Below are positions 1 to 6,899 of a stretch of DNA of 18,614 nt, one piece after another. This DNA is from Paracoccaceae bacterium. GTDB lineage: Bacteria; Pseudomonadota; Alphaproteobacteria; Rhodobacterales; Rhodobacteraceae. Position 1 is the first letter of the stretch; the number at the start of each line of letters is the position of its first letter. Position numbers and translations under genes: made by a program. Where the stretch lies: positions 1 through 18,614 of the forward strand of contig JALQYS010000352.1 in the NCBI GenBank assembly GCA_023254015.1, given 5' to 3'. Under the pieces are notes generated by a model, which saw only the letters and a program-made list of their open reading frames with translations, made no database searches and was not told where the DNA came from.

Positions 1-70
1 ATTTGCAGTACCAGCGTACGGCCCACAGAATGATGTCACGCTGAAAATGCCGGCCTTTGAATGGGTTCAT
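1..70 (-). CDS. tnpA: IS26 transposase, N-terminal 23 codons only
   Basis: The minus-strand ATG at 68-70 opens a frame beginning MNPFKGRHFQRD, the N-terminus of the IS26 DDE transposase, which cuts and joins DNA at the 14-bp terminal repeats. Only 23 codons fall in the window. The reading frame is open to the edge, so this is a window truncation and not evidence of a broken gene. It is transcribed leftward, away from the metal-resistance genes. Confidence 0.92.
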   Translation of the reverse strand, partial: MNPFKGRHFQRDIILWAVRWYCK

Positions 71-106
71 GTGCAGCTCCATCAGCAAAAGGGGATGATA
101 AGTTTA

Positions 107-403
107 TCACCACCGACTATTTGCAACAGTGCCGGCCAAACTGCGGCTGGAGCCCATGACCGGCGTGATCTCGAAATGCGACGATCCGGCCACCGACATC
201 AGAGTGACGGGCACTGGCTCACCGGGGAAAACAAGCTGACATGTTCCGTGTCCTGACCCCTCACCGCAGAAAGCATCTGGTATCAGGGGTTGGGCGTGAA
301 GTGCGTCAGCATGTACTCCGTGCGGTGATCGTTCTGAGTGCGCCAGTCCAAAAAGGGTGGCGAGAAGGAGGAAACTGCACAGGAGGGCCATCATCAACCG
401 CAT
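107..403 (-). pseudogene. Small secreted Cys-pair protein, C-terminus replaced by IS26
   Basis: A 98-codon frame starts at the ATG at 401-403. Residues 1-22 form a clear signal peptide (MRLMMALLCSFLLLATLFGL). The mature part is His-rich with two cysteines, C46 and C55, followed by a hydrophobic stretch and prolines. The last eight residues, GTVANSRW, and the stop codon are encoded by IS26, so the native C-terminus is lost. The layout (signal peptide, Cys pair, hydrophobic-Pro stretch) resembles the small proteins at 1150-1524 and 10289-10642, which both end in a proline-rich tail missing here. I do not recognise the family. It may still be expressed as a chimeric product. A longer start at 496 adds no plausible signal sequence and was not chosen. 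Confidence 0.6.
120..133 (-). repeat. IS26 terminal inverted repeat (left)
   Basis: On the plus strand the sequence is TTTGCAACAGTGCC, the exact complement of the IS26 terminal repeat. It fixes the boundary between the insertion sequence and the resistance region at 133/134. It also supplies the last residues and the stop codon of the truncated neighbouring reading frame. Confidence 0.92.
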
Positions 404-422
404 GGCTGGAGCATAGCCCCTC

Positions 423-455
423 TCACCTAAGTGCCGACTGATCACATCTAGGTGA
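423..455. other. Widely spaced inverted repeat in the divergent intergenic region
   Basis: TCACCTA (423-429) and TAGGTGA (449-455) are perfect 7-bp inverted arms 19 bp apart. They lie just upstream of the leftward small secreted-protein gene and about 80 bp from the rightward MerR-type promoter. The site could be an operator for the leftward gene. The arms are short and the spacing is wide, so chance is possible. Nothing else recognisable lies between 404 and 532. Confidence 0.22.
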
Positions 456-532
456 AGCACCAAATTCCTTCCAGGATTGGCGAAAACGCAACGCATTCAC
501 CTGTTTGTGACCCGGCCGCGATGCAAAGCCGT

Positions 533-563
533 TTGACCTTCCCACGTTGGAAGGAAGCAAACC
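533..563 (+). promoter_or_regulatory. MerR-family (CueR/HmrR-like) promoter-operator for the L,D-transpeptidase operon
   Basis: The -35 box TTGACC (533-538) overlaps a dyad, CCTTCC (537-542) and GGAAGG (549-554), with a central ACGT. The -10 region would be CAAACC at 558-563 after a 19-bp spacer, or AAACCT with 20 bp. A dyad inside an over-long spacer is the hallmark of MerR-type activation. The TTGACCTTCC...GGAAGG core closely resembles CueR-controlled copper promoters such as E. coli copA; this site has 6 bp between the arms where I recall 7 in copA. It sits 22 bp upstream of the ATG at 585, which suits a short leader. The regulator gene is not in the window. Confidence 0.72.
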
Positions 564-584
564 TTGCTCAAAAAGGAGCAGAAC

Positions 585-1145
585 ATGCGATTCACTCGAC
601 GGCTTTTTGTTGCCGGAGCACTTGCCGCGCCTTTCGTGACCGGTCGCGCCGCCAGCGCGTCGGAAGACACGCCTGGCCCGGTCCGTAACAACATCTCGGC
701 TTTTCGCACCCACGAGTGGCAGGATCACTTCGATGCTCTGGGCGTCGGGATCATCATCTCTGACACGACGGCCAAGGTCCTCCAGCACTGGACGAGCGAC
801 GGTCAAATGTACCTCTACCCGACCTCGGTCCCGCTGTCGGACGAGCTGACCCGCCGGGGCTATACCGAGGTCGTCGAGAAACGGGTGAACCCGAGTTGGG
901 CCCCGACACCGTCGATGCGGGAAAGGAACCCGGAATGGCCGGCCTTCGTGCCTGGCGGCGACCCGACCAACCCGCTCGGCACCCGCGCCCTTTACCTGTC
1001 GTGGCAATACTACCGCATCCATGGTACACACGACACGCGCAAGATCGGTCGCCGCTCGTCGAACGGCTGCATCGGGCTCTACAACGAACATATCGAGGAA
1101 GTTTTCGACCGGACGCCGGTCGGGACGCAAGTGAAGCTGATCTAG
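585..1145 (+). CDS. Secreted L,D-transpeptidase (YkuD fold)
   Basis: This 186-aa periplasmic enzyme should cross-link peptidoglycan, or attach proteins to it, through a catalytic cysteine. The YkuD signature is present: H146 in IHGTHD, then 15 residues to SNGC with catalytic C162, followed by IGLYNEHIEEVF. The arginine often found after GCI is glycine here. Residues 1-26 look like a Tat-type signal (TRRLFVAGALAAPFVTG). The ATG at 585 was chosen over an upstream TTG at 564 because AAGGAG at 573-578 is well placed for it. It is the first gene of the operon behind the MerR-type promoter. E. coli L,D-transpeptidases are known to be inhibited by copper, so metal-induced expression of one makes sense as replacement or supplementation. 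That link is inference. Confidence 0.9.
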   Translation: MRFTRRLFVAGALAAPFVTGRAASASEDTPGPVRNNISAFRTHEWQDHFDALGVGIIISDTTAKVLQHWTSDGQMYLYPTSVPLSDELTRRGYTEVVEKRVNPSWAPTPSMRERNPEWPAFVPGGDPTNPLGTRALYLSWQYYRIHGTHDTRKIGRRSSNGCIGLYNEHIEEVFDRTPVGTQVKLI

Positions 1146-1149
1146 CAAG

Positions 1150-1524
1150 ATGAAACCTTCGTCGACCTCACCGAACCCACTCAAGAACCTGTTTTCGCGC
1201 GGGTCGTTTCGGTTCGTGTCGATGTGGCTTCTGTCCGTGGTGCTGACGCTTGGCTTGGTCCTCGGACAGACCGCAGAGGCGGGCCCGGTCGAGGATCATC
1301 ATCCCGGCACGTGGGTCGAGATCGCGGGCAACGCCGGGCAAGAGACCGCGCCGGCACCTGCTTGCCACCCGGGCCTCGCCTGTTCTGTTTTCGTGCTGCC
1401 CGATGGGCCGGTCACAGCACTGTCGTTGTCAATCGTGATCACTCTGCGACCGGACCTGACACAGTCGCAACGCCGCTTTGGCGGCCCGTCCGTCACCCTG
1501 CCTCCCCCCCGAACCCGGATCTGA
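1150..1524 (+). CDS. Small secreted or membrane-anchored Cys-pair protein of unknown function
   Basis: The 124-aa product starts four bases after the transpeptidase stop. A hydrophobic signal or anchor spans about residues 23-44 and ends in AEA, a plausible cleavage site. The mature part has HH at 50-51, cysteines C72 and C78 in ACHPGLAC, a hydrophobic stretch, and a proline/arginine tail (LPPPRTRI). I do not recognise a named family. The layout resembles the IS26-truncated protein at 107-403 and the protein at 10289-10642. A secreted Cys/His protein in a metal operon suggests metal binding or a thiol-redox role, but this is a guess. No strong ribosome site is visible, so translation may be coupled to the upstream gene. 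Confidence 0.65.
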   Translation: MKPSSTSPNPLKNLFSRGSFRFVSMWLLSVVLTLGLVLGQTAEAGPVEDHHPGTWVEIAGNAGQETAPAPACHPGLACSVFVLPDGPVTALSLSIVITLRPDLTQSQRRFGGPSVTLPPPRTRI

Positions 1525-1627
1525 CAGTCAGGCCGGACGTGCGTCTGACGGTTCGATAGGCTCTCCGCAGCTCTGTCGACAGTTCAATCTCTGTCAGCCT
1601 GACACCAGACAGTTGTGCAAGCCGCAC

Positions 1628-1648
1628 GATCCGCCGGAAGGGCGGGTC
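1628..1648 (+). other. Intercistronic hairpin before the class II cytochrome gene
   Basis: GATCCGCC (1628-1635) and GGCGGGTC (1641-1648) form an 8-bp stem with one G-U pair and a 5-base loop. It lies in the 166-bp gap 1525-1690, the only sizeable gap inside the operon. No T-run follows, so it is more likely an mRNA-processing or stabilising structure than a terminator. The gap holds no other recognisable feature. Confidence 0.35.
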
Positions 1649-1690
1649 GCGGGATCGGTCAACAACAAGAAACCAAGGGCAGTCAGGCAG

Positions 1691-2335
1691 ATGAAACCAC
1701 AATGGACAGGCGCTTTGGCGCTTGCCGCTTCCGCAGTCGCGGCAGTGGCGCTGGCACATAACGGGGCGACGGGTGTCGTCCTTGAACGGATGACGGGGAT
1801 GACCGCGTTGAAGGACACCGTGGCGGAACTGGCGCCGATGATGCAGGGAACGGTTCCCTACGACGCATTCATTGTATCAGAGGGAGCAAGTGTCATTGCC
1901 GGTCACGCGGGCGAGACAATGCTGTCGTTGTTCCCGGAAGGCAGCCTCGAGGGGGTGACCTATGCCAGGCCAGAGATCTGGTCCGACTGGCAGGACTTCG
2001 CAGCACTTGCCGAGGAATTGAAGACCTACGCTGACGCGCTCGCCGTGGCAGCCCCGAACGGTCTTGAGCCGGCGCTGCCGCCGCCCAGAGATATGGCCGG
2101 GATGGATCACTCGGCGATGGCCATGACCCCGGCACCACAGGTAGATGAGGGCTTCACGATAGCGGAGTTGATGGGCTACGGCGAAAGGACCCAAGAGGTC
2201 CAGGTTGCGCGTGGCACATCGGACCCGGCGACGCTGGCGTTCGATCTGACGACGCTGGCCGCTGACGACCTCTTCACCCGGATCAGCGCCACCTGTTCGT
2301 CCTGCCATTCGCAGTACCGCGCGGGCCGGAACTGA
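1691..2335 (+). CDS. Class II (c'/c556-like) cytochrome c with Met/His-rich insert
   Basis: This 214-aa periplasmic electron carrier has one C-terminal heme site, CSSCH at 202-206, followed by SQYR as in cytochrome c'/c556 proteins. Residues 1-22 are the signal peptide. ERMTGM near residues 32-37 is the likely position of the axial Met, as in c556. At 214 aa it is longer than the usual 130-150. Part of the excess is a low-complexity linker, about 125-150, carrying MAGMDHSAMAM (135-145), a likely metal-binding segment. The start at 1691 was preferred to one at 1478 because it gives a clean signal peptide; the longer frame adds 71 residues that overlap the previous gene out of frame. The stop is two bases from the next cytochrome start, so the two are probably co-translated partners. 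Confidence 0.85.
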   Translation: MKPQWTGALALAASAVAAVALAHNGATGVVLERMTGMTALKDTVAELAPMMQGTVPYDAFIVSEGASVIAGHAGETMLSLFPEGSLEGVTYARPEIWSDWQDFAALAEELKTYADALAVAAPNGLEPALPPPRDMAGMDHSAMAMTPAPQVDEGFTIAELMGYGERTQEVQVARGTSDPATLAFDLTTLAADDLFTRISATCSSCHSQYRAGRN

Positions 2336-2337
2336 CC

Positions 2338-3321
2338 ATGCGGGGTCTGATCCGCGCTTCCGTCATTTTCCCGGCCGTGGCGGCGAGCCTCGGGGCCGGT
2401 GTTCTGGCGCTATGGCCCATCGGCGCGCCGGAGCCGGCCGCGTTCCCGCCCGGGGATGCAGAACGCGGCGCCTATCTGGCCCGTGCCAGCGGCTGTGTGT
2501 CCTGTCACACCAACGCGGCTGCCAAGGGACTGGCGCTCGCCGGAGGTGCGCCTCTCGACACGCCCTTTGGCACTTTCGTGCCCCCGAACATCACCCCGCA
2601 CACCACCGCCGGGATCGGTGCCTGGACCATCCAGGATTTCGCCAGGGCTGTTCGACAAGGCATCTCGCCGGAGGGCGACCCCTACTATCCGGTGTTCACA
2701 TATTCTTTCTATGCAGGCTTCACGGATCAGGAGATCGCCGACCTGTGGGAAGCGTTCCGCACCGTTCCGCCGGTTGCGGATGCTGCCCCGGCGCATGATG
2801 TCGGGTTTCCGTTCAGCTTTCGCTCGGGGCTGAAGCTCTGGCGCGCTGCCTACCTCGACGCGCCGGAGACGGATGCGCTGATGGGCACATCATCGCCCTG
2901 GAACCGCGGGCGTTTGCTCGTCGAAGGGGCGGCGCATTGTGCAGCCTGTCATACCGGCCGAACGCTTGCGGGCGGCCTGGACGCTTCCGCCCGGTTCGCC
3001 GGAAACGACAGCCTTCCCGGCGGCAGCAAGGCACCGTCGATCCTAACAGCCGACCTTCTGGAAGGCGGCTGGACGGTCGCGAACCTCGCCTATGCGCTCC
3101 AGTCGGGGCTGCTGCCCAATGGGGATGCTTTCGGCGGCAGCATGGCCGAGGTCGTGGCTGAGGGCACCTCGTACCTCACCGACGCCGACCGTGCGGCCAT
3201 CGCAACCTACCTGCTCGACGCCGATGGAACAGGCACGATCCCCACGCCTCCTCCTCCCGCGACCGAGACGCCGATGGCGGGGATGGATCATTCGCAGATG
3301 GATATGACAAATGAGAACTAG
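2338..3321 (+). CDS. Di-heme cytochrome c with Met/His-rich C-terminal tail
   Basis: The 327-aa product has an N-terminal hydrophobic signal or anchor (about 8-28) and two c-type domains, with CVSCH at 53-57 and CAACH at 201-205. The layout, including PFGTFVPPNITPHTTAGIG and RTVPPV, matches the di-heme cytochromes that serve periplasmic dehydrogenases. In domain 1 the segment YYPVFTYSFYAGFTD lacks the methionine often found there, so heme 1 may have a different sixth ligand. M269 could serve heme 2. The C-terminus after a PPPP linker is MAGMDHSQMDM (313-323), nearly the same motif as in the preceding cytochrome. It overlaps the next gene by 11 bp. The electron donor is unknown; no dehydrogenase subunit is in the operon. 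Confidence 0.88.
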   Translation: MRGLIRASVIFPAVAASLGAGVLALWPIGAPEPAAFPPGDAERGAYLARASGCVSCHTNAAAKGLALAGGAPLDTPFGTFVPPNITPHTTAGIGAWTIQDFARAVRQGISPEGDPYYPVFTYSFYAGFTDQEIADLWEAFRTVPPVADAAPAHDVGFPFSFRSGLKLWRAAYLDAPETDALMGTSSPWNRGRLLVEGAAHCAACHTGRTLAGGLDASARFAGNDSLPGGSKAPSILTADLLEGGWTVANLAYALQSGLLPNGDAFGGSMAEVVAEGTSYLTDADRAAIATYLLDADGTGTIPTPPPPATETPMAGMDHSQMDMTNEN

Positions 3322-3739
3322 AGTTGTTGCCGCTATTTTGGCTGTGGGGGTTGTTGCCTTCGTAGGCATCTTTGTCTGGACGGTCGTATGGACCCTCGAA
3401 CCGCAAGCGACCGGCGCTCAAGGCGACGCACCGACGGCTGAAACGTCCGAACAACTTTCCGACGGCCGCCTCGATGTCCAGGTATATGCGCTTGGTGACC
3501 GCAATGTACGGCTCGAGATCCAGTTCATGCCGGACGCAGACGCGATCGAGCTTGCAGTCCAGCGCCCAGAGGTAAATTTCGCGATGGTCGATATGCACAT
3601 GGATGGGATCGATTCACCGCTTGAGTTGGTTGAAGCCGGCGTGTGGCGGGCAAACCTCAAACTGCCGATGGCCGGTCGCTGGGTTGTCAATGTGGGTTTC
3701 GGCGACGAATTCATGGAGATCGAATTCGATGCCAAGTGA
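3311..3739 (+). CDS. Membrane-anchored YtkA-like domain protein
   Basis: This 142-aa protein has one N-terminal transmembrane segment (about 4-28) and a small beta-rich periplasmic domain. The central FAMVDMHMDG (90-99) and the end LKLPMAGRWVVNVGF are the usual signatures of YtkA-like domains, found in several copper and cytochrome-oxidase assembly contexts. M92, M95, H96 and M97 could bind Cu(I). The start overlaps the end of the di-heme cytochrome gene by 11 bp, which implies translational coupling. A FixH-like assignment is possible, but the sequence fits YtkA better. Its role is inferred to be metal binding or delivery near the membrane. Confidence 0.72.
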   Translation: MRTRVVAAILAVGVVAFVGIFVWTVVWTLEPQATGAQGDAPTAETSEQLSDGRLDVQVYALGDRNVRLEIQFMPDADAIELAVQRPEVNFAMVDMHMDGIDSPLELVEAGVWRANLKLPMAGRWVVNVGFGDEFMEIEFDAK

Positions 3740-4220
3740 TGCAGCGAGAGTTCACGCACGGCATCTAGATGCTATGCGCAGGGGGCTTCGCGGCACTGCC
3801 GTTGGCCTTGCGCTCTTTGTGGTCGTGGGCACAGTGACGGCGGTCTGGGCGAACCCGCTGTTCGTCCGCATGACTCCGGTCGGACCTTGGGAGTTTGGAG
3901 CGACGGTCCTGACGGCGTTCCTAGCCGGAGTGACGACTGCGCTATGGGTTCCCCGATGCAGTCTGCGTACATCCGGGACGGGTGGCCTTGCGAGCTTCCT
4001 CGGGATTGCCTGTCCGACCTGCAACAAGATCCTGATGCTGATTTTCGGCGGACCGGCGTTGCTCGCATGGTTCGATCCGGTCCGGCCCTGGCTCGCGGCA
4101 GCCGGGGTCATCGTCATGGGCTTTGCTGCCTTTCGTACCTGGCGAACGTTTCGCGAGTCCCGATCAGGCCGTGAGGCTGTCGGTCGTACTGAAGCTCCCG
4201 TGACGGGAGGCCCGCAGTGA
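3729..4220 (+). CDS. Small integral membrane protein with CPTCNK motif
   Basis: The 163-aa product has about four predicted membrane segments (roughly 22-41, 55-74, 84-115 and 120-137). A CPTC thioredoxin-like cysteine pair at 95-98 lies in GIACPTCNKILML, followed by GGPALLAWFDPVRPWLA. I recall similar CPxCNK membrane proteins of unknown function in other bacteria but cannot name a family. The pair at a membrane face suggests a thiol-redox or metal-transfer role. The ATG at 3729 overlaps the previous stop by 11 bp; an alternative ATG at 3774 would leave a 35-bp gap containing the palindrome GCATCTAGATGC (3761-3772). The neighbours are a YtkA-like protein and a ferric-reductase-like protein. 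Confidence 0.7.
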   Translation: MPSDAARVHARHLDAMRRGLRGTAVGLALFVVVGTVTAVWANPLFVRMTPVGPWEFGATVLTAFLAGVTTALWVPRCSLRTSGTGGLASFLGIACPTCNKILMLIFGGPALLAWFDPVRPWLAAAGVIVMGFAAFRTWRTFRESRSGREAVGRTEAPVTGGPQ

Positions 4221-4960
4221 CAGCTACAACTGGTTTGCGGTCAGCGATGCGCAGGCTGGCCCGGAAAACGCTGGTCCGGCACGTGCTCGTGGCCATCCTA
4301 GCGATTGGGCTGGTGCTGGGCTTTGCGGCGGTTCACGCGCAGTTCAGCCCGATGCACCGCTGGAACCGCGCCTTCGGGGATGCATCGCTGGTGCTGGTCG
4401 CGCTGTCGATGGCCTTCGGGCCGCTGACACGCTTCCTGCGCGCGGCGGTTCCGCTGCTGCCGTTCCGGCGTGAGATGGGTATCCATGCTTGCCTTCTGGT
4501 GATCGTCCACGCGGCGATCATTCTCGTTGGCTGGGTCGAATGGGATCTGATGCGGCTGTTCGGGTTCGAATGGCATCCCGACCTCTTGGCCTATGTCATG
4601 TTCCAGCATTGTTTCGGGCTTGCCAACGCCATCGGGATCGCGGCCCTGGTCCTCGCAGTTCTGCTTGCCGCTACGTCGAGCGATTTCGCGATGCGGCGTC
4701 TGGGGCTGTCCGGCTGGAAGTTCTTGCAGATGGGCGTCCTGCCGATGTGGTGGCTGACCGTGGCACATGTGGCCTACTTCCTCTTCATTCATTTCCTGAG
4801 CTTCCATCAGGCAACGCCGCCGCCGAATCCGCTTCAGCCCTGGTTCGTCGCACTGGTGGTCGTCGTCTTTGGTCTGCGCGCGGCGGCCTACCTAAAGACC
4901 ATCCGCGCCAAGGCCCTGTCCGAACTGCCGGGAGAGGAGGCAAGCCGTGCGTCGATCTGA
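4217..4960 (+). CDS. Ferric-reductase-like transmembrane protein (MsrQ-type heme b fold)
   Basis: This 247-aa membrane protein has about six hydrophobic segments. RREMGIHACLLVIVHA contains H90 and H98, and TVAHVAYFLFIH contains H184 and H192, candidate heme b ligands. The pattern resembles the ferric reductase-like domain family that includes MsrQ, which passes electrons across the membrane to a periplasmic reductase. No MsrP partner is nearby; the neighbours are c-type cytochromes and a CPTC membrane protein. The frame begins at a GTG that overlaps the previous stop (GTGA); an ATG at 4247 is an alternative. It overlaps the PBP2 gene by 14 bp. It may link the quinone pool to the operon's cytochromes, which is inference. 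Confidence 0.78.
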   Translation: MTATTGLRSAMRRLARKTLVRHVLVAILAIGLVLGFAAVHAQFSPMHRWNRAFGDASLVLVALSMAFGPLTRFLRAAVPLLPFRREMGIHACLLVIVHAAIILVGWVEWDLMRLFGFEWHPDLLAYVMFQHCFGLANAIGIAALVLAVLLAATSSDFAMRRLGLSGWKFLQMGVLPMWWLTVAHVAYFLFIHFLSFHQATPPPNPLQPWFVALVVVVFGLRAAAYLKTIRAKALSELPGEEASRASI

Positions 4961-6899
4961 ACGCGATCTCGCGCACGCGGCAAAGAATACGACCCGGCGG
5001 TCCCTCCTGCTGGGTGGGGCGATGTCCTCGGTGGTCGGTGTTTTGGGCTTCCGGATGTGGCAACTGGGCGTCCGCGATGCTGAACAGTACTACCTTCTGG
5101 CCGAAGAAAACCGAATCAGCCTGCGGCTGGTACGTCCCGACAGGGGTCGCATCCTTGACCGGGCCGGAAAGATCGTTGCTGACAACGAGCAGGCATATCG
5201 CATCACGCTGGTAAAGGAAGAAGCCCGAGATGTCGACGACGTTCTGCAAAAGCTGCGGGTGCTGCTCGGCCTCGACGCAGAGACTGTTTCGAAGGTGAAC
5301 GAGCAGATCGACCGTGTTCGAGCTTTCGTGCCGGTAACGGTGAAGGACCGCGTCACTTGGGACGAATTGTCGATCGTGGCACTGAACTCACCAGTCCTTC
5401 CCGGTGTGCAGCCCGAGATGGTCCTTTCCCGCGTCTATCCTTTCGGCCCGGATTTCGCGCATCAGGTCGGTTATGTAGGGCCGGTAAGCGACAGCGATCT
5501 GGAGAACGAAGCGGCTGACAATGCGCCGCTGCTCCGCCTGCCCGATTTTGAAGTCGGCAAGACAGGAGTGGAGCGAATCCACGAACGCACCTTGCGCGGC
5601 ATGCCGGGCACGCGCCGCGTCGAGGTCAACGTGTCCGGCCGCACGATGCGCGAACTCGATCTCGATCCTGCAACTCCTGGCCCGGATATGCAGGTTACGC
5701 TCGATCACCATTTACAAAACTTCATGCGCGTCCGGCTGGAAGGCCAAAGCGCTGCCGCGATCGTGATGGACGTGACAAACGGCGATTTGCTTGGCTGCAC
5801 CTCGGCGCCCTCCTTCGATCCGAACCTTTTCGTCCGCGGGATTTCCAGCCGCTACTACGGCACGCTCCGTGACAGCGAATTCCGCCCGCTTGCAGACAAG
5901 ACGGTGCAGGGGGCCTATCCGCCGGGATCGACGATCAAGATGTCGAATGCGCTGGCCGCGCTGGAAACCGGGCTGATGGACCCGGAAGAGACTGTCGCCT
6001 GCAATGGCTATGTCGAGATCTCCGGCCGAAGGTTCCACTGCTGGAAGCGCGGTGGTCATGGCCGAGTGAACATGGTCGGCGCGCTGCGCGAGTCTTGCGA
6101 CGTCTACTTCTACGAGGTCGCGCAGCGCATCGGCATTGACGGCATCTTCGCGATGAACGACCGGCTGGGGCTTGGCCAGAAGTACGACCTTCCGCTGTCC
6201 GGCATGGCGCACGGCAACAATCCATCGCGTGCTTGGAAGCAGGAACGGTACGGGCAGGACTGGCTGATCGGGGACACCATCAATGCCTCGATTGGGCAAG
6301 GCTTCACGCTCGCCTCGCCGATCCAGCTTGCCACCATGACGGCGCGACTGGCTTCGGGGACCGCCGTGTTGCCCCGACTGGTGCGACCGCGTACCGGGCA
6401 GGACCAGGATACGGCTGCTCCGGCCCCGCTCGGTCTGTCGGCCGATGCACTGGCCATTGTGCGACAGGGCATGTTCGAGGTCTCGAACCACGAGCGCGGG
6501 ACGGCCTATTCCTCGCGGATCGCCGATCCGACATTGGCGATGGCCGGCAAGACGGGAACGAGCCAGGTCTTCTCGATCACCGCTGCCGAGCGGGCGGCAG
6601 GCGTCCGCTCGCAGGACGAGCTGCCGTGGAACCGGCGCGATCACGCGCTGTTCGTGGCCTTTGCACCCTTTGATGCGCCGCGCTTTGCTGTCACGGTCGT
6701 TGTGGAACACGGCGGTGGCGGGTCAACGGCAGCGGCGCCAATTGCGCGCGACATCATGCTGTTTGCACAGCATGGCGGCCTGCCGCCTGAGGACGCCTAT
6801 CCGACATCGCAGAGGGCGCGCATACGGGAGGACCTAGCCCTGCTGTCCGAACGCATCCTGCCGCCGGACGGCACGATCGCCACAGTGAGCCGGACATGA
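4947..6899 (+). CDS. mrdA: Penicillin-binding protein 2 (D,D-transpeptidase) paralogue
   Basis: This 650-aa class B PBP cross-links peptidoglycan during cell elongation. It has an N-terminal membrane anchor (about 18-40), the PBP dimer-domain opening RPDRGRILDRAG, and an intact transpeptidase site: S328-TIK (SxxK), SCD at 383-385, and KTGT from K535. It is full length for PBP2. The start is GTG at 4947, supported by GGAGAGGAGG at 4931-4940. A chromosomal mrdA normally sits beside rodA and mre genes; here it lies between a heme-b membrane protein and a cytochrome c, in an operon with a metal-type promoter, so it is probably an extra copy. Whether it differs in metal or beta-lactam sensitivity cannot be judged from sequence. 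Confidence 0.93.
   Translation: MRRSERDLAHAAKNTTRRSLLLGGAMSSVVGVLGFRMWQLGVRDAEQYYLLAEENRISLRLVRPDRGRILDRAGKIVADNEQAYRITLVKEEARDVDDVLQKLRVLLGLDAETVSKVNEQIDRVRAFVPVTVKDRVTWDELSIVALNSPVLPGVQPEMVLSRVYPFGPDFAHQVGYVGPVSDSDLENEAADNAPLLRLPDFEVGKTGVERIHERTLRGMPGTRRVEVNVSGRTMRELDLDPATPGPDMQVTLDHHLQNFMRVRLEGQSAAAIVMDVTNGDLLGCTSAPSFDPNLFVRGISSRYYGTLRDSEFRPLADKTVQGAYPPGSTIKMSNALAALETGLMDPEETVACNGYVEISGRRFHCWKRGGHGRVNMVGALRESCDVYFYEVAQRIGIDGIFAMNDRLGLGQKYDLPLSGMAHGNNPSRAWKQERYGQDWLIGDTINASIGQGFTLASPIQLATMTARLASGTAVLPRLVRPRTGQDQDTAAPAPLGLSADALAIVRQGMFEVSNHERGTAYSSRIADPTLAMAGKTGTSQVFSITAAERAAGVRSQDELPWNRRDHALFVAFAPFDAPRFAVTVVVEHGGGGSTAAAPIARDIMLFAQHGGLPPEDAYPTSQRARIREDLALLSERILPPDGTIATVSRT

Larger units (their letters stand above)
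1..133 (-). mobile_element. IS26: IS26 left end (IS6 family), partial, continues off the window
   Basis: Read on the minus strand, this segment starts with the 14-bp terminal repeat GGCACTGTTGCAAA (plus-strand positions 120-133). The short leader and the start of the IS26 transposase follow. I recognise the sequence as the left end of IS26 from memory; no database was searched. The rest of the element lies beyond base 1, so the second terminal repeat and the target duplication cannot be checked. The 8 bases flanking the repeat, 134-141 (GGCCAAAC), would be one copy of the 8-bp duplication if this was simple transposition. IS26 is typical of enterobacterial resistance plasmids, so its presence here suggests recent contact with that gene pool. 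Confidence 0.93.

Noticed and set aside
1..133. Possible cloning-vector sequence
   Set aside because: The segment also occurs upstream of resistance markers in laboratory vectors, but it is simply the IS26 end: the terminal repeat and transposase start are both exact, so a natural insertion is the simpler reading.
423..1184. 253-codon open frame on the minus strand
   Set aside because: It covers the L,D-transpeptidase gene and the MerR-type promoter in antisense; there is no signal peptide or family signature.
3761..3772. 12-bp palindrome GCATCTAGATGC
   Set aside because: It most likely lies inside the coding region of the CPTC membrane protein; a single palindrome of this length is weak evidence for a site.
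5712..6710. 332-codon open frame on the minus strand
   Set aside because: It is antisense to the PBP2 transpeptidase domain; the product is Arg/His-rich without any domain.
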